This document shows, piece by piece, positions 18,386 to 27,091 of a DNA stretch of 64,000 nucleotides. A program made the position numbers and the translations under genes. This DNA comes from Pseudomonas peradeniyensis (GTDB lineage: Bacteria > Pseudomonadota > Gammaproteobacteria > Pseudomonadales > Pseudomonadaceae). The DNA is taken from contig NZ_JABWRJ020000001.1 in assembly GCF_014268935.2 (NCBI RefSeq), positions 496,001 to 560,000 on the forward strand. The letters are read 5' to 3'. Every line of letters begins with the position of its first letter. Within the stretch, counting starts at the first letter, position 1. A model generated the notes under the pieces. That model worked only from the letters and a program-made list of their open reading frames with translations, searched no databases and was not told the origin of the DNA.

Positions 18386-18405
18386 GGCAACCGCCGTTGG
18401 CTACC
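18386..18405 (-). promoter_or_regulatory. ANTAR-type hexaloop hairpin (NasT antitermination target)
   Basis: On the minus strand GGTAGCC-AACGGC-GGTTGCC forms a seven-pair stem (two G-U pairs) closed by a six-base loop with A at position 1 and G at position 4. This is the loop rule known for ANTAR targets. It is 13 bases upstream of the leader terminator. The partner first hairpin expected from the family model is not clearly seen. Confidence 0.6.
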
Positions 18406-18444
18406 GGGCTATGTTCAGCAAGAGCCGGGCCAAGTGTGATGGCG

Positions 18445-19020
18445 TCAGCCCAGCATCTCCGACATGGCAATGATCTGTTCCGCCACCTGGATCAGCTTCT
18501 GCTGGCGGCTCATGGCCTGGCGGCGCATCAGGGTGTAGGCCTGTTCCTCGTTGCAGTCCTTCATCTTCATCAGCAGGCCCTTGGCCTGCTCGATGCGCTT
18601 GCGCTCGGCCAACTGCTGGTCGCGGGCCAGCAGTTGGGCCTTGAGTGCCTGATCGCTTTCGAAGCGGGCCATGGCCACATCGAGGATCGGTTGCAGGCGC
18701 GTGGCCTGGATACCCTCGACGATGTACGCGCTGACCCCGGCCTGGATCGCCTGGCGCATCACACCGGGGTCATGCTCGTCGGTGAACAGCACGATGGGGT
18801 GCGGCCGGTCGCGGCTGACCAGCACCACCTGTTCCATCACGTCCCGGCCCGGTGACTCTGTATCGATCAGCACCACGTCCGGGTGCACCGTTTCGACACA
18901 GGCGGGCAGGTCGATGCTCAGGCTACCCGCCTCGATCACCTCGAAGCCGGCCTCGATCAGGGCGGCCTTGAGGCGGCCGACCTTCTTTTCCGTGTCGTCG
19001 ATCAGCAGGATGCGCAACAT
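18445..19020 (-). CDS. nasT: Nitrate-responsive ANTAR antiterminator NasT
   Basis: 191 aa. Receiver-like domain (MLRILLIDDTEKKVGRLKAA; VVLIDTESPGRDVMEQ) then a C-terminal ANTAR RNA-binding domain (RIEQAKGLLMKMKDCNEEQA; AYTLMRRQAMSRQQKL). In Azotobacter and other bacteria NasS holds NasT inactive until nitrate or nitrite is bound; NasT then lets transcription pass the leader terminator. The ATG at 19020 has GAGGG in front; the longer frame is rejected. It lies ten bases after nasS and directly before the nasA leader it is predicted to act on. Confidence 0.93.
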   Translation of the reverse strand: MLRILLIDDTEKKVGRLKAALIEAGFEVIEAGSLSIDLPACVETVHPDVVLIDTESPGRDVMEQVVLVSRDRPHPIVLFTDEHDPGVMRQAIQAGVSAYIVEGIQATRLQPILDVAMARFESDQALKAQLLARDQQLAERKRIEQAKGLLMKMKDCNEEQAYTLMRRQAMSRQQKLIQVAEQIIAMSEMLG

Positions 19021-19030
19021 GGCCGGGCCC

Positions 19031-20245
19031 TCAGCGATGGGCGCGGGCGCCAGGCGCCGCGACCAGGGCGTGCAGGGCGAAGCTGCGCGCATAGCCATGG
19101 GGGTCGCAGCCGTCCCAGCGACTGCCGTCGATCAGCAGGCTGCTGCGCATGGGCGGGTCGGCGCAGGGGATGCCCAGCGCCGTGGCGGCCTCGCGGTACA
19201 GCGCCAGCTGCTGCACCTGGCCGGCGACGGCCAGGTAGTCCGGGTCGTCACGCAGCAGGCCCCAGCGGCGGAACTGGGTCATGAACCACATGCCGTCGGA
19301 CAGGTACGGCAGGTTGGCCCGCCCCTGGTCGAACAGGCGCAGGGCGTGAGGGTCGTGCCAGCGATGGCCCAGGCCGTCCTGGTAGTCGCCGAGCAGGCGT
19401 GGCTCGATGCTGCCGACCGGGGTGTCCAGGTAGGCGCTGCCACTGAGCAGTTGCGCGGTGCCTCGGCGGTTCTCCTGGCTCTGCTCGATGAAGCGCGCGG
19501 CGGCAAGTACCGACTTGATCAGCGCCCGGGCGCTGTTGGGGTACTGTTCGACGAAGCCGCGGGCACTGGCCAGGACCTTTTCCGGATGGTCGGGCCAGAT
19601 CGACTGGCTGGTGGCCAGGGTGAAGCCCTGGCCCCTGGCGAGGGCGTCCGCCGACCAGGGCTCGCCGACACAGAAACCGTCGATGCGTCCGGCCTGCAGG
19701 TGGGCGGCCATCTGCGCCGGGGGCACCACCACGCTGGTCACGTCGCGCAGCGGGTGGATGCCCTGGCTGGCCAGCCAGTAGTACAGCCACAGGGCATGGG
19801 TGCCGGTGGGGAAGGTCTGGGCGAAGGTCAGTCGTGCGCCCTGTTGGTGCACCAGCCGCGCCAGTGCCTCGGGGCTGGTCACGCCCTTGCGCTGCAGTGC
19901 AGGGGAGAGGTTGATGGCCTGGGCGTTCTGGTTAAGGCCCATGAGCACGGCCAGGGGGCTGGCGGGCACGCCGCCAATGCCCAGGTGCACCGCGTACACC
20001 AGGCCATAGAGGCAGTGGGCGGCGTCCAGCTCGCCGCTGACCAGCTTGTCGCGCAGCCCGGCCCAGGAGGCCTGGCGGCGCAGGTTGAGGGTCAGGCCGA
20101 ACTGCTGGGCGAAGCCCTGGGTGGCGGCGACCACCACCGAGGCGCAGTCGGTCAGGGCCATGAAACCGATGTCCAGGCTGGGCTTTTCCGGCGCGTCGCT
20201 GCCGTTGACCCAGGCCAGGGGCGTTGTCGGGAGGAGTGTGTTCAC
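19031..20245 (-). CDS. nasS: Nitrate sensor NasS (NrtA-like binding protein without signal peptide)
   Basis: 404 aa, homologous to periplasmic nitrate-binding proteins. The sequence after the start (MNTLLPTTPLAWVNGSDAPE) has no export signal, so it is a cytosolic sensor. Conserved regions include LDIGFMALTDCASVVVAAT and GRIDGFCVGEPWSADALARG. The start is the GTG at 20245, preceded by CGAGGAT; the open frame extends 20 codons further upstream without a ribosome site. First gene of the operon, with the sigma-54 promoter at 20289-20304. It controls NasT by protein contact in relatives. Confidence 0.93.
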   Translation of the reverse strand: MNTLLPTTPLAWVNGSDAPEKPSLDIGFMALTDCASVVVAATQGFAQQFGLTLNLRRQASWAGLRDKLVSGELDAAHCLYGLVYAVHLGIGGVPASPLAVLMGLNQNAQAINLSPALQRKGVTSPEALARLVHQQGARLTFAQTFPTGTHALWLYYWLASQGIHPLRDVTSVVVPPAQMAAHLQAGRIDGFCVGEPWSADALARGQGFTLATSQSIWPDHPEKVLASARGFVEQYPNSARALIKSVLAAARFIEQSQENRRGTAQLLSGSAYLDTPVGSIEPRLLGDYQDGLGHRWHDPHALRLFDQGRANLPYLSDGMWFMTQFRRWGLLRDDPDYLAVAGQVQQLALYREAATALGIPCADPPMRSSLLIDGSRWDGCDPHGYARSFALHALVAAPGARAHR

Positions 20246-20288
20246 GAGAATCCTCGGGCATTCACGGATGGCTGCATGCAGCAGACAT

Positions 20289-20304
20289 AGCAACCCATGT
20301 GCCA
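20289..20304 (-). promoter_or_regulatory. Sigma-54 promoter for the nasS-nasT-nasA operon
   Basis: On the minus strand TGGCAC-ATGGG-TTGCT matches the -24/-12 consensus at every conserved base with the required spacing. The predicted start is about 20279, some 34 bases before the nasS GTG. This agrees with NtrC control of nitrate assimilation in pseudomonads. No clear NtrC site was identified upstream. Confidence 0.75.
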
Positions 20305-20333
20305 TGGCCCTGTCGTCCCGGCGGCGCGCTGGC

Positions 20334-20339
20334 TATAAT
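20334..20339 (+). promoter_or_regulatory. Probable -10 element of the pyrD promoter
   Basis: A perfect TATAAT stands 33 bases before the pyrD ATG. The hexamer 17 bases upstream (TGTCGT) is a poor -35. It lies next to the divergent nasS sigma-54 promoter. Confidence 0.5.
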
Positions 20340-20371
20340 CGCCCCCTCACACACCGCGAGTCCGCCCGCCC

Positions 20372-21397
20372 ATGTATACCCTGGCCCGCCAGCTGCTGTT
20401 CAAGCTCTCCCCGGAAACCTCCCACGACCTCTCGCTGGACCTGATCGGCGCCGGTGGCCGCCTTGGGCTCAACGGCCTGCTGTGCAAGCAGCCGGCGGCG
20501 TTGCCGGTGACGGTAATGGGCTTGAACTTCGCCAACCCGGTCGGCCTGGCCGCGGGCCTGGACAAGAACGGCGCGGCCATCGACGGCTTTGCCCAGCTGG
20601 GCTTCGGCTTCGTCGAGATCGGCACCGTGACGCCGCGTCCGCAGCCGGGCAACCCCAAGCCGCGACTGTTCCGCCTGCCGGAAGCAACGGCCATCATCAA
20701 TCGCATGGGCTTCAACAACCTGGGCGTCGACCACCTGCTGGCGCGGGTACGTGCCGCGAAGTACACCGGCGTGCTTGGCATCAACATCGGCAAGAACTTC
20801 GACACCCCGGTCGAGCGGGCCCAGGACGACTACCTGATCTGCCTGGAGAAGGTCTACAACGACGCCAGCTACATCACCGTCAACGTCAGCTCGCCGAACA
20901 CCCCGGGCCTGCGTTCCTTGCAGTTCGGCGACTCGCTCAAACAACTGCTGGATGCCCTGGCCGAGCGCCGTGAGCAGCTGGCGCAGGCGAACGGCAAGCG
21001 CGTACCGCTGGCGATCAAGATCGCGCCGGACATGAGTGACGAGGAGACCGCCCTGGTGGCGGCGGCGCTGGTCGAGTCGGGGATGGATGCGGTGATCGCC
21101 ACCAACACCACCCTGGGGCGCGAGGGCGTCGAAGGCCTGCCGTATGGCGGTGAGGCAGGCGGCCTGTCGGGGGCGCCGGTGCTGACGAAGAGCACCCATA
21201 CGGTCAAGGTGCTGGCCGGTGAGCTGGGTGGCAAGTTGCCGATCATCGCTGCGGGCGGGATCACCGAAGGACGCCATGCGGCTGAGAAGATCGCTGCGGG
21301 GGCGAGCCTGGTGCAGATCTACTCGGGCTTCATCTATAAGGGGCCTGCGCTGATCCGTGAGGCGGTGGATGCCATTGCCGCGATGCCGAAACAATGA
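20372..21397 (+). CDS. pyrD: Dihydroorotate dehydrogenase (quinone), class 2
   Basis: 341 aa. Oxidises dihydroorotate to orotate with ubiquinone as acceptor, the fourth step of pyrimidine synthesis, at the inner membrane. The N-terminal amphipathic helices ([20 protein letters not shown]) are those of class 2 enzymes. FMN-barrel motifs include [48 protein letters not shown] (catalytic Ser) and [20 protein letters not shown]. Length is normal. Followed by a REP doublet, then rmf on the other strand. Confidence 0.97.
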   Translation: MYTLARQLLFKLSPETSHDLSLDLIGAGGRLGLNGLLCKQPAALPVTVMGLNFANPVGLAAGLDKNGAAIDGFAQLGFGFVEIGTVTPRPQPGNPKPRLFRLPEATAIINRMGFNNLGVDHLLARVRAAKYTGVLGINIGKNFDTPVERAQDDYLICLEKVYNDASYITVNVSSPNTPGLRSLQFGDSLKQLLDALAERREQLAQANGKRVPLAIKIAPDMSDEETALVAAALVESGMDAVIATNTTLGREGVEGLPYGGEAGGLSGAPVLTKSTHTVKVLAGELGGKLPIIAAGGITEGRHAAEKIAAGASLVQIYSGFIYKGPALIREAVDAIAAMPKQ

Positions 21398-21412
21398 AGT
21401 GAATCTGTAATT

Positions 21413-21492
21413 GTGGGAGCGGGCTTGGCCTGTGATGGCGCCAGAACAAGTTGTTTGGGCAGATGCCATCGCGGGGCAAGGCCGCTCCCACG
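21413..21492. repeat. REP doublet after pyrD
   Basis: GTGGGAGCGGGCTTGG at 21413 and an inverse copy ending GCCGCTCCCACG at 21492. The left unit is diverged in its stem (GGCCTGTGATGG). It lies between convergent pyrD and rmf. Confidence 0.7.
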
Positions 21493-21523
21493 TTGCCCGT
21501 TGGATGGAGTGAAGAAAGGGGCA

Positions 21524-21550
21524 TAAAAAAGGGCCCCTACAAAGGGGCCC
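21524..21550 (-). terminator. Terminator of rmf
   Basis: On the minus strand GGGCCCC-TTTGTA-GGGGCCC is followed by TTTTTT. It lies about 60 bases beyond the rmf stop. Confidence 0.75.
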
Positions 21551-21611
21551 CTGGGCCGCAGCCCGCCGCCCGGATAGGGCGCGCATGGTGACTCGAATTC
21601 AGTGTCCTCGT

Positions 21612-21836
21612 TCAGCCAAGTGCGTGGTTTTCGTTTCGGGTAGAAATGCCAGCGATGCCGGTTTCAGCGTTCCAGTAAGCTTCACGGCCGTTGCGCCAAC
21701 CGTTCATCCAGTTTTGATGGCCAGCTGTACCTTCCTGTTTTGGGCACAGTTCTCGGGATTTACCTTGCATGCCGTATTGAAAGCCGCGTGAAAAATCTTT
21801 CTCCGACGAGTTACGCTTCATTCTTCTATCACTCAT
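21612..21836 (-). CDS. rmf: Ribosome modulation factor
   Basis: 74 aa. RMF binds 70S ribosomes in stationary phase and drives dimerisation to inactive 100S particles. The core FSRGFQYGMQGKSRELCP and WMNGWRNGREAYWNAETGIA follows the RMF pattern (RGYQ-GxxGxSRELCP, WINGWREGR), with the longer C-terminal tail seen in Pseudomonas. The first ATG (MSDRRMKRNSSE) has GAGGG upstream; the second ATG (MKRNSSE) at 21821 would match the shorter E. coli start. The pyrD-rmf-rlmL order is the Pseudomonas norm. Confidence 0.88.
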   Translation of the reverse strand: MSDRRMKRNSSEKDFSRGFQYGMQGKSRELCPKQEGTAGHQNWMNGWRNGREAYWNAETGIAGISTRNENHALG

Positions 21837-22385
21837 AAGGTATTGCCCTCACTTGTTGACTGAAATGTCCCGTCGACCTCTCCGAGGCCGGGCAGAGTCG
21901 TTCTGCCGAAGTGCACCCGCTGCTGGCGTGGCGGGTTGAAAGTGCCGCCCCGTTGCGGTGCGGCCTGAGATCAGTTCTAACGAATGCGAGTCACAGTGTG
22001 AATGATCGATTTGTCATAAGGACGTAACCTTTCCGAGGGTGAGGGGATAAGTAAATAAATGCGACTCAACCTTGTTTGCCGTTGAGCCCGCTATGATCAG
22101 GGTTTACCCAACCTTGACGTCAATTGGCCAGCGTTGCTGGATGATGACAGTAATATTTGGTAATGCGACGAAGGGTCACATCTGAACCCAGCGTCCACGC
22201 AATTTTCATACTGCTCGACGATCAAAGCCTTTTTCGCCAGCCGGCAAAGGCATGATCGACGGGCGGCCAGGCCTGGCGAGCGTTTCGCCGGGCCACCCGG
22301 GCGCCTCGTGGAAAGGCGTGCGGGCAAACAGCGGCAGCCGATGCGTCGGCTCGCCATCTACCTAGCCAAAGGCTCTGGATTGCAC
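21837..22385. other. Gene-free divergent region between rmf and rlmL
   Basis: About 550 bases with no supported gene. It is AT-richer than its neighbours around 21980-22180 and must hold the promoters of rmf (leftward) and rlmL (rightward). TATGAT at 22092 is a possible -10 for rlmL, leaving a leader of nearly 300 bases. No repeat or recognised operator was seen. Confidence 0.5.
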
Positions 22386-24584
22386 ATGTCGGACCGTTTC
22401 GAACTTTACCTTACCTGCCCCAAGGGTCTTGAAGGCCTGCTCGCCGAGGAAGCCCGTCAACTGGGCCTGAACGAGGTGCGTGAGCACACCTCGGCCATTC
22501 GCGGCGACGCCGACATGGAAACCGCCTATCGCCTGTGCCTCTGGTCGCGCCTGGCCAACCGCGTGCTGCTGGTGCTCAAGCGCTTCTCGATGAAGAACGC
22601 CGACGACCTGTACGACGGCGTGCATGCCGTCGACTGGGCCGACCACCTGGCGGCCGATGGCACCCTGGCGGTGGAGTTCAGCGGCCATGGCTCGGGCATC
22701 GACAACACCCACTTCGGCGCCCTCAAGGTCAAGGATGCGATCGTCGACAAGCTGCGCAACCGCGAAGGCCTGCGCCCGTCGGTGGAGAAGGTCGACCCGG
22801 ATGTGCGCGTGCATCTGCGCCTGGACCGTGGTGAAGCAATCCTGTCCCTCGACCTGTCCGGCCACAGCCTGCACCAGCGTGGCTATCGCCTGCAGCAGGG
22901 CGCGGCACCCTTGAAGGAAAACCTGGCGGCGGCGGTGCTGATCCGCTCTGGTTGGCCACGTATTGCGGCCGAGGGCGGGGCCCTGGCCGACCCGATGTGC
23001 GGCGTGGGCACCTTCCTGGTCGAGGCGGCGATGATCGCCGCCGATATCGCTCCCAACCTCAAGCGCGAGCGCTGGGGCTTCAGCGCCTGGCTCGGCCATG
23101 TGCCGGCGCTGTGGCGCAAGGTCCACGACGAGGCCCAGGCCCGGGCTCAGACCGGCCTGGCCAAGCCGCCGCTGTGGATCCGCGGCTATGAGGCTGACCC
23201 GCGGTTGATCCAGCCGGGGCGCAACAACGTCGAGCGCGCGGGCCTGGGCGACTGGGTGAAGATCTACCAGGGCGAGGTGGCCAGCTTCGAACCGCGCCCG
23301 GACCAGAACCAGAAAGGCCTGGTGATCAGCAACCCGCCGTACGGCGAGCGCCTGGGCGACGAAGCCAGCCTGCTTTACCTCTACCAGAACCTCGGCGAGC
23401 GCCTGCGCCAGGCCTGCATGGGCTGGGAAGCGGCGGTGTTCACCGGCGCGCCGGAGCTGGGCAAGCGCATGGGCATCCGCAGCCACAAGCAATATGCTTT
23501 CTGGAACGGTGCGTTGCCGTGCAAGCTGTTGCTGTTCAAGGTCCAGCCCGACCAGTTCGTTACCGGTGATCGTCGTTCGGCCCAGGTCGAGGCGGCTGAG
23601 GGCGAGCCTCGTCGCCAGGCCCCGGTGGCCAGCGAGCCGGCGCGCCTGTCGGAAGGCGCGCAGATGTTCGCCAACCGCCTGCAGAAGAACTTCAAGCAGC
23701 TGGGCAAATGGGCCCGCCGCGAGAAGGTCGATTGCTACCGTGTGTACGATGCCGACATGCCTGAGTACGCCCTGGCGGTCGACCTGTATCACGACTGGGT
23801 GCATGTGCAGGAGTACGCCGCGCCTCGCTCGATCGATCCGGACAAGGCCCAGGCGCGCCTGCTCGACGCGCTGAGCGCGATTCCCCAGGCTCTCGGCGTC
23901 GATCCGCAGCGTGTGGTGCTCAAGCGCCGGGAGCGCCAGACCGGCACTCGCCAGTACGAGCGCCAGGCCACCGAAGGACGCTTCCAGGAGGTCAACGAAG
24001 GCGGCGTCAAGTTGCTGGTCAACCTCACCGACTACCTGGACACTGGGTTGTTCCTCGACCACCGCCCGATGCGCATGCGCATCCAGCGCGAGGCGGCGGG
24101 CAAGCGTTTCCTCAATCTGTTCTGCTACACCGCCACGGCCACCGTGCACGCGGCCAAGGGTGGCGCACGCAGCACCACCAGCGTGGACCTGTCGAAGACC
24201 TATCTGGACTGGGCGCGGCGCAACCTGTCGCTCAACGGTTTCTCCGAGCGCAACCGCCTGGAGCAGGGCGATGTCATGGCCTGGCTGGAGAGCGCCCAGG
24301 ACAGCTACGACCTGATCTTCATCGACCCGCCGACCTTCTCCAATTCCAAGCGCATGGAGGGGGTGTTCGACGTGCAGCGCGACCATGTGCAGCTGCTCGA
24401 CCTGGCCATGGCGCGCCTGGCCCCGGGAGGTGTGCTGTACTTCTCCAACAACTTCCGCAAGTTCCAGCTCGACGAGCACCTGGCGACGCGGTACGTGGTG
24501 GAGGAGATCAGTGCCCAGACCCTGGACCCGGACTTCGCCCGCAACAACCGCATCCACCGCGCCTGGCAGCTGCGCCTGCGCTGA
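22386..24584 (+). CDS. rlmL: Fused 23S rRNA methyltransferase RlmKL
   Basis: 732 aa. By family, the N-terminal half (RlmL) makes m2G2445 and the C-terminal half (RlmK) makes m7G2069 in 23S rRNA. Order: ferredoxin-like and THUMP region (about 45-155), first methyltransferase domain with ADPMCGVGTFLVEAAMIAAD and the target-base motif ISNPPYGERLGDE (about 316), a linker, then the RlmK domain with FLNLFCYTATATVHAAKGGA and FIDPPTFSNSKRMEG. The start is the ATG at 22386 (MSDRFELYLTCPKGLEGLL); the 26 codons upstream do not look like family sequence. Confidence 0.96.
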   Translation: MSDRFELYLTCPKGLEGLLAEEARQLGLNEVREHTSAIRGDADMETAYRLCLWSRLANRVLLVLKRFSMKNADDLYDGVHAVDWADHLAADGTLAVEFSGHGSGIDNTHFGALKVKDAIVDKLRNREGLRPSVEKVDPDVRVHLRLDRGEAILSLDLSGHSLHQRGYRLQQGAAPLKENLAAAVLIRSGWPRIAAEGGALADPMCGVGTFLVEAAMIAADIAPNLKRERWGFSAWLGHVPALWRKVHDEAQARAQTGLAKPPLWIRGYEADPRLIQPGRNNVERAGLGDWVKIYQGEVASFEPRPDQNQKGLVISNPPYGERLGDEASLLYLYQNLGERLRQACMGWEAAVFTGAPELGKRMGIRSHKQYAFWNGALPCKLLLFKVQPDQFVTGDRRSAQVEAAEGEPRRQAPVASEPARLSEGAQMFANRLQKNFKQLGKWARREKVDCYRVYDADMPEYALAVDLYHDWVHVQEYAAPRSIDPDKAQARLLDALSAIPQALGVDPQRVVLKRRERQTGTRQYERQATEGRFQEVNEGGVKLLVNLTDYLDTGLFLDHRPMRMRIQREAAGKRFLNLFCYTATATVHAAKGGARSTTSVDLSKTYLDWARRNLSLNGFSERNRLEQGDVMAWLESAQDSYDLIFIDPPTFSNSKRMEGVFDVQRDHVQLLDLAMARLAPGGVLYFSNNFRKFQLDEHLATRYVVEEISAQTLDPDFARNNRIHRAWQLRLR

Positions 24585-24679
24585 ACCGACGAGGTACGTG
24601 GCACGCCTGCTGGCCAGTGGCTATAACTCAGGACAGGGCGGGACAATACGCAGGACGCTGACCTTGGTTGGAGTCCTCT

Positions 24680-27076
24680 ATGTCGACCCCGGGCGTACCT
24701 GTGAAGCGGCTTGGCCTGCTCGGCGACGAGTTGTCGGCCTGGGGCGTGGCCCTGGCGGCGCTGGTCGCCGGGGCGTTGCTCACGGCGGCCCTGGCGATCG
24801 CCACCCAGACCTTCTACCAGCAGCAACTGCGCCAGCGCTTCGAGCTGCTGGCCAGTGAGCGCTACAGCCGTATCGCCGAGCGTTTCGAGGAACAGGAGCA
24901 GCGCCTGGACGGCCTGCGCCGGTTCTTCGCCTATTCCACTGAAATCACCCCCCGCGAGTTCGATGGCTACGCACGTCCCTTGCTGCACCGCACCCAGGCC
25001 TACTCCTGGGCACCGCGGGTAGCGGCGGCGCAGCGCGAGGACTTCGAGCGGCGCGCCAGTGCCTGGCTGGGCCAGCCTTACCAGATCCGCGACGTGGACG
25101 CCCGGGGCGATTGGCAGGCCGCGCCGGCGCGCGATCACTACTATCCGGTCCTGTACACCCAGGCGGCGAGCCGCCAGGCCCAGCCCTACGGCTTCGACCT
25201 GGGCGGACAGCCGCTGCGCGCCGCGACCCTGGCCCGGGCCGTGAGCCCCGGCAGCATGGCGGTGTCGGCGCCGCTGGACATGATCAACGTCGAGCCGACC
25301 TATACCCGTGGCCTGCTGATCGTCGCCCCGGTGTTCGCTGAAGAAGCGTCTGCGGGCGAGCCCCCCCGAGGCTACGTCATGGCCTTGCTGAGCCTGCATC
25401 AGCTGATCGCCGAGAGCCTGCCGACGGTGGCTGACGACAACCTGGTGGTGCGCATCCTCGACCTGTCCACCGAGGGCGGGCACGAGGTGCTGTTCGATTC
25501 GGGGATGCCGCCGGCGCGGATGGGATTTGCCAGCAGTCACCTGCTGCACCTGGCCGACCACCATTACCAGCTCGATATTCGCCCCAGCCAGGGCTTTCTC
25601 GCGGCCAATCGTTCGTCGGCGGTGCCGGTGGTGGCGTTGCTCGGCGGCCTGCTCAGCGTGTTGCTGGCGTTGCTGCTGTACAGCCTGTTCAGCCAGCGCC
25701 AGCGTGCCCTGGGCCTGGTGGCCCGGCGCACTGCCGAGCTGCGCGTCAGCGAGCAGTCATTGCGCGAGACCCACAACCAGTTGCGCAGCGTGCTCGATGC
25801 CGCGACCCAGGTGGCGATCATCGCCACCAGCCTGCGCGGCGTGATCGGTACGTTCAACGCGGGCGCCGAACGCATGCTGGGCTATTCGGCCGGCGAAGCG
25901 CTGGGCCAGTTGCGGCTCGAGGATCTGGTCCTGCCCGAAGAGCTGCACCAGCGTGCCCACGCCTTGAGCGTGCGCTTCGGTCGTGAGGTCGGCGCGGGTC
26001 AGGCGATGTTCGCCGAGACCGTGCAGGAGGGCGGCGCGGAGCCGGCGGACTGGACGCTGGTGCGCAAGGATGGCAGTCACCTGCTGGCCAACATGCTGGT
26101 GACGGCGGTGCTGGACGAGCAGGGGTTGTGGGTGGGTTACCTGGCGATCTGCATCGATGTCACCGAGCGGCGCCGGGTGCACGAGGCGCTGGCGGCCCGT
26201 GATCGGCTGCTGGAAAAGCTCAGCGCGGAGGTGCCTGGCGGCATCTACCAGTATCGTCTGGATGCCGATGGTCATTCCTGTTTCCCCTATGCCAGCCAGG
26301 GCCTGCACGACATCTATGAGGTGGACCTGGCGTTGCTGCGCCAGGACGCCGCGGCGGTGTTCGAGCGTATTCATCCGGACGACCTGGAGCGGGTGCGGCG
26401 CTCGGTGCGTTACTCCGCCGAGTACCTGACGCCGTGGCGGGAGGAGTACCGGGTGTGCCTGCCACGGGCGGGGTTGCGTTGGGTGCGGGGGGAGGCCACC
26501 CCGGAAATCGGCGAGCACGGCAGTACGCTCTGGCATGGGTACCTGACCGATATCTCGGACCTCAAGCGGGTAGAGGAGGAGCTGCGGGCGCTGTCGGTGA
26601 CCGATGCGCTGACCGGGATCTACAACCGGCGGTATTTCCAGGAGCGGTTGCGTAACGAGCTGGATCGGGCACAGCGGGATGGGTTGGACCTGGCGGTGAT
26701 CATGCTGGATATCGATCACTTCAAGCGGATCAACGATCAGTTCGGGCATGCGGTGGGGGATCATGTGCTGCGCAGCCTTTGCCAGCGGATCGGGCAGCGG
26801 TTGCGGCGGACCGATGTGTTTTGTCGGTTGGGGGGGGAGGAGTTCATGGTGTTGTGTCCGGGGAGCAATGCCGAGCAGGCGCGGATGCTGGCGCAGGAGT
26901 TGTGGCAGGGGGTGCGGAGTGTGCCGGTCGAGGGGGTGGGGCGGGTGACGGCGAGTTTTGGTGTGGCGGGGTGGCGGGTTGGGGAGGGGGCGGATGCGTT
27001 GTTGTTGCGGGCGGATGCTGGGGTTTATGTGGCCAAGCAGGGGGGGAGGGATCGGGTTGAGGGGGAGCTGTCTTGA
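24680..27076 (+). CDS. Membrane diguanylate cyclase with CHASE, two PAS and GGDEF domains
   Basis: 798 aa. Makes the second messenger c-di-GMP from two GTP. Order: membrane helix about 22-45; periplasmic CHASE-type sensor about 65-290 (AYSWAPRVAAAQREDFERRA); second membrane helix about 312-335; PAS about 365-490; a second PAS with PAC about 495-615; GGDEF about 625-790. The active-site loop is RLGGEEFMVLC (about 715), so catalysis should be intact. The ATG at 24680 is preferred (GGAG ten bases upstream) over the TTG at 24668. The last 450 bases are unusually G-rich and lead into the repeat region. The signal sensed is unknown. Confidence 0.92.
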   Translation: MSTPGVPVKRLGLLGDELSAWGVALAALVAGALLTAALAIATQTFYQQQLRQRFELLASERYSRIAERFEEQEQRLDGLRRFFAYSTEITPREFDGYARPLLHRTQAYSWAPRVAAAQREDFERRASAWLGQPYQIRDVDARGDWQAAPARDHYYPVLYTQAASRQAQPYGFDLGGQPLRAATLARAVSPGSMAVSAPLDMINVEPTYTRGLLIVAPVFAEEASAGEPPRGYVMALLSLHQLIAESLPTVADDNLVVRILDLSTEGGHEVLFDSGMPPARMGFASSHLLHLADHHYQLDIRPSQGFLAANRSSAVPVVALLGGLLSVLLALLLYSLFSQRQRALGLVARRTAELRVSEQSLRETHNQLRSVLDAATQVAIIATSLRGVIGTFNAGAERMLGYSAGEALGQLRLEDLVLPEELHQRAHALSVRFGREVGAGQAMFAETVQEGGAEPADWTLVRKDGSHLLANMLVTAVLDEQGLWVGYLAICIDVTERRRVHEALAARDRLLEKLSAEVPGGIYQYRLDADGHSCFPYASQGLHDIYEVDLALLRQDAAAVFERIHPDDLERVRRSVRYSAEYLTPWREEYRVCLPRAGLRWVRGEATPEIGEHGSTLWHGYLTDISDLKRVEEELRALSVTDALTGIYNRRYFQERLRNELDRAQRDGLDLAVIMLDIDHFKRINDQFGHAVGDHVLRSLCQRIGQRLRRTDVFCRLGGEEFMVLCPGSNAEQARMLAQELWQGVRSVPVEGVGRVTASFGVAGWRVGEGADALLLRADAGVYVAKQGGRDRVEGELS
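27039..27064 (+). other. G-quadruplex motif at the 3' end of the cyclase gene
   Basis: Four G runs (7, 3, 3 and 5) separated by A, ATC and TTGA satisfy the usual G3+N1-7 rule on the coding strand. It overlaps the last codons (KQGGRDRVEGE) of the diguanylate cyclase gene and stands 27 bases before the octamer array. Confidence 0.6.
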
Positions 27077-27091
27077 GTTAAGCTTGATCTG

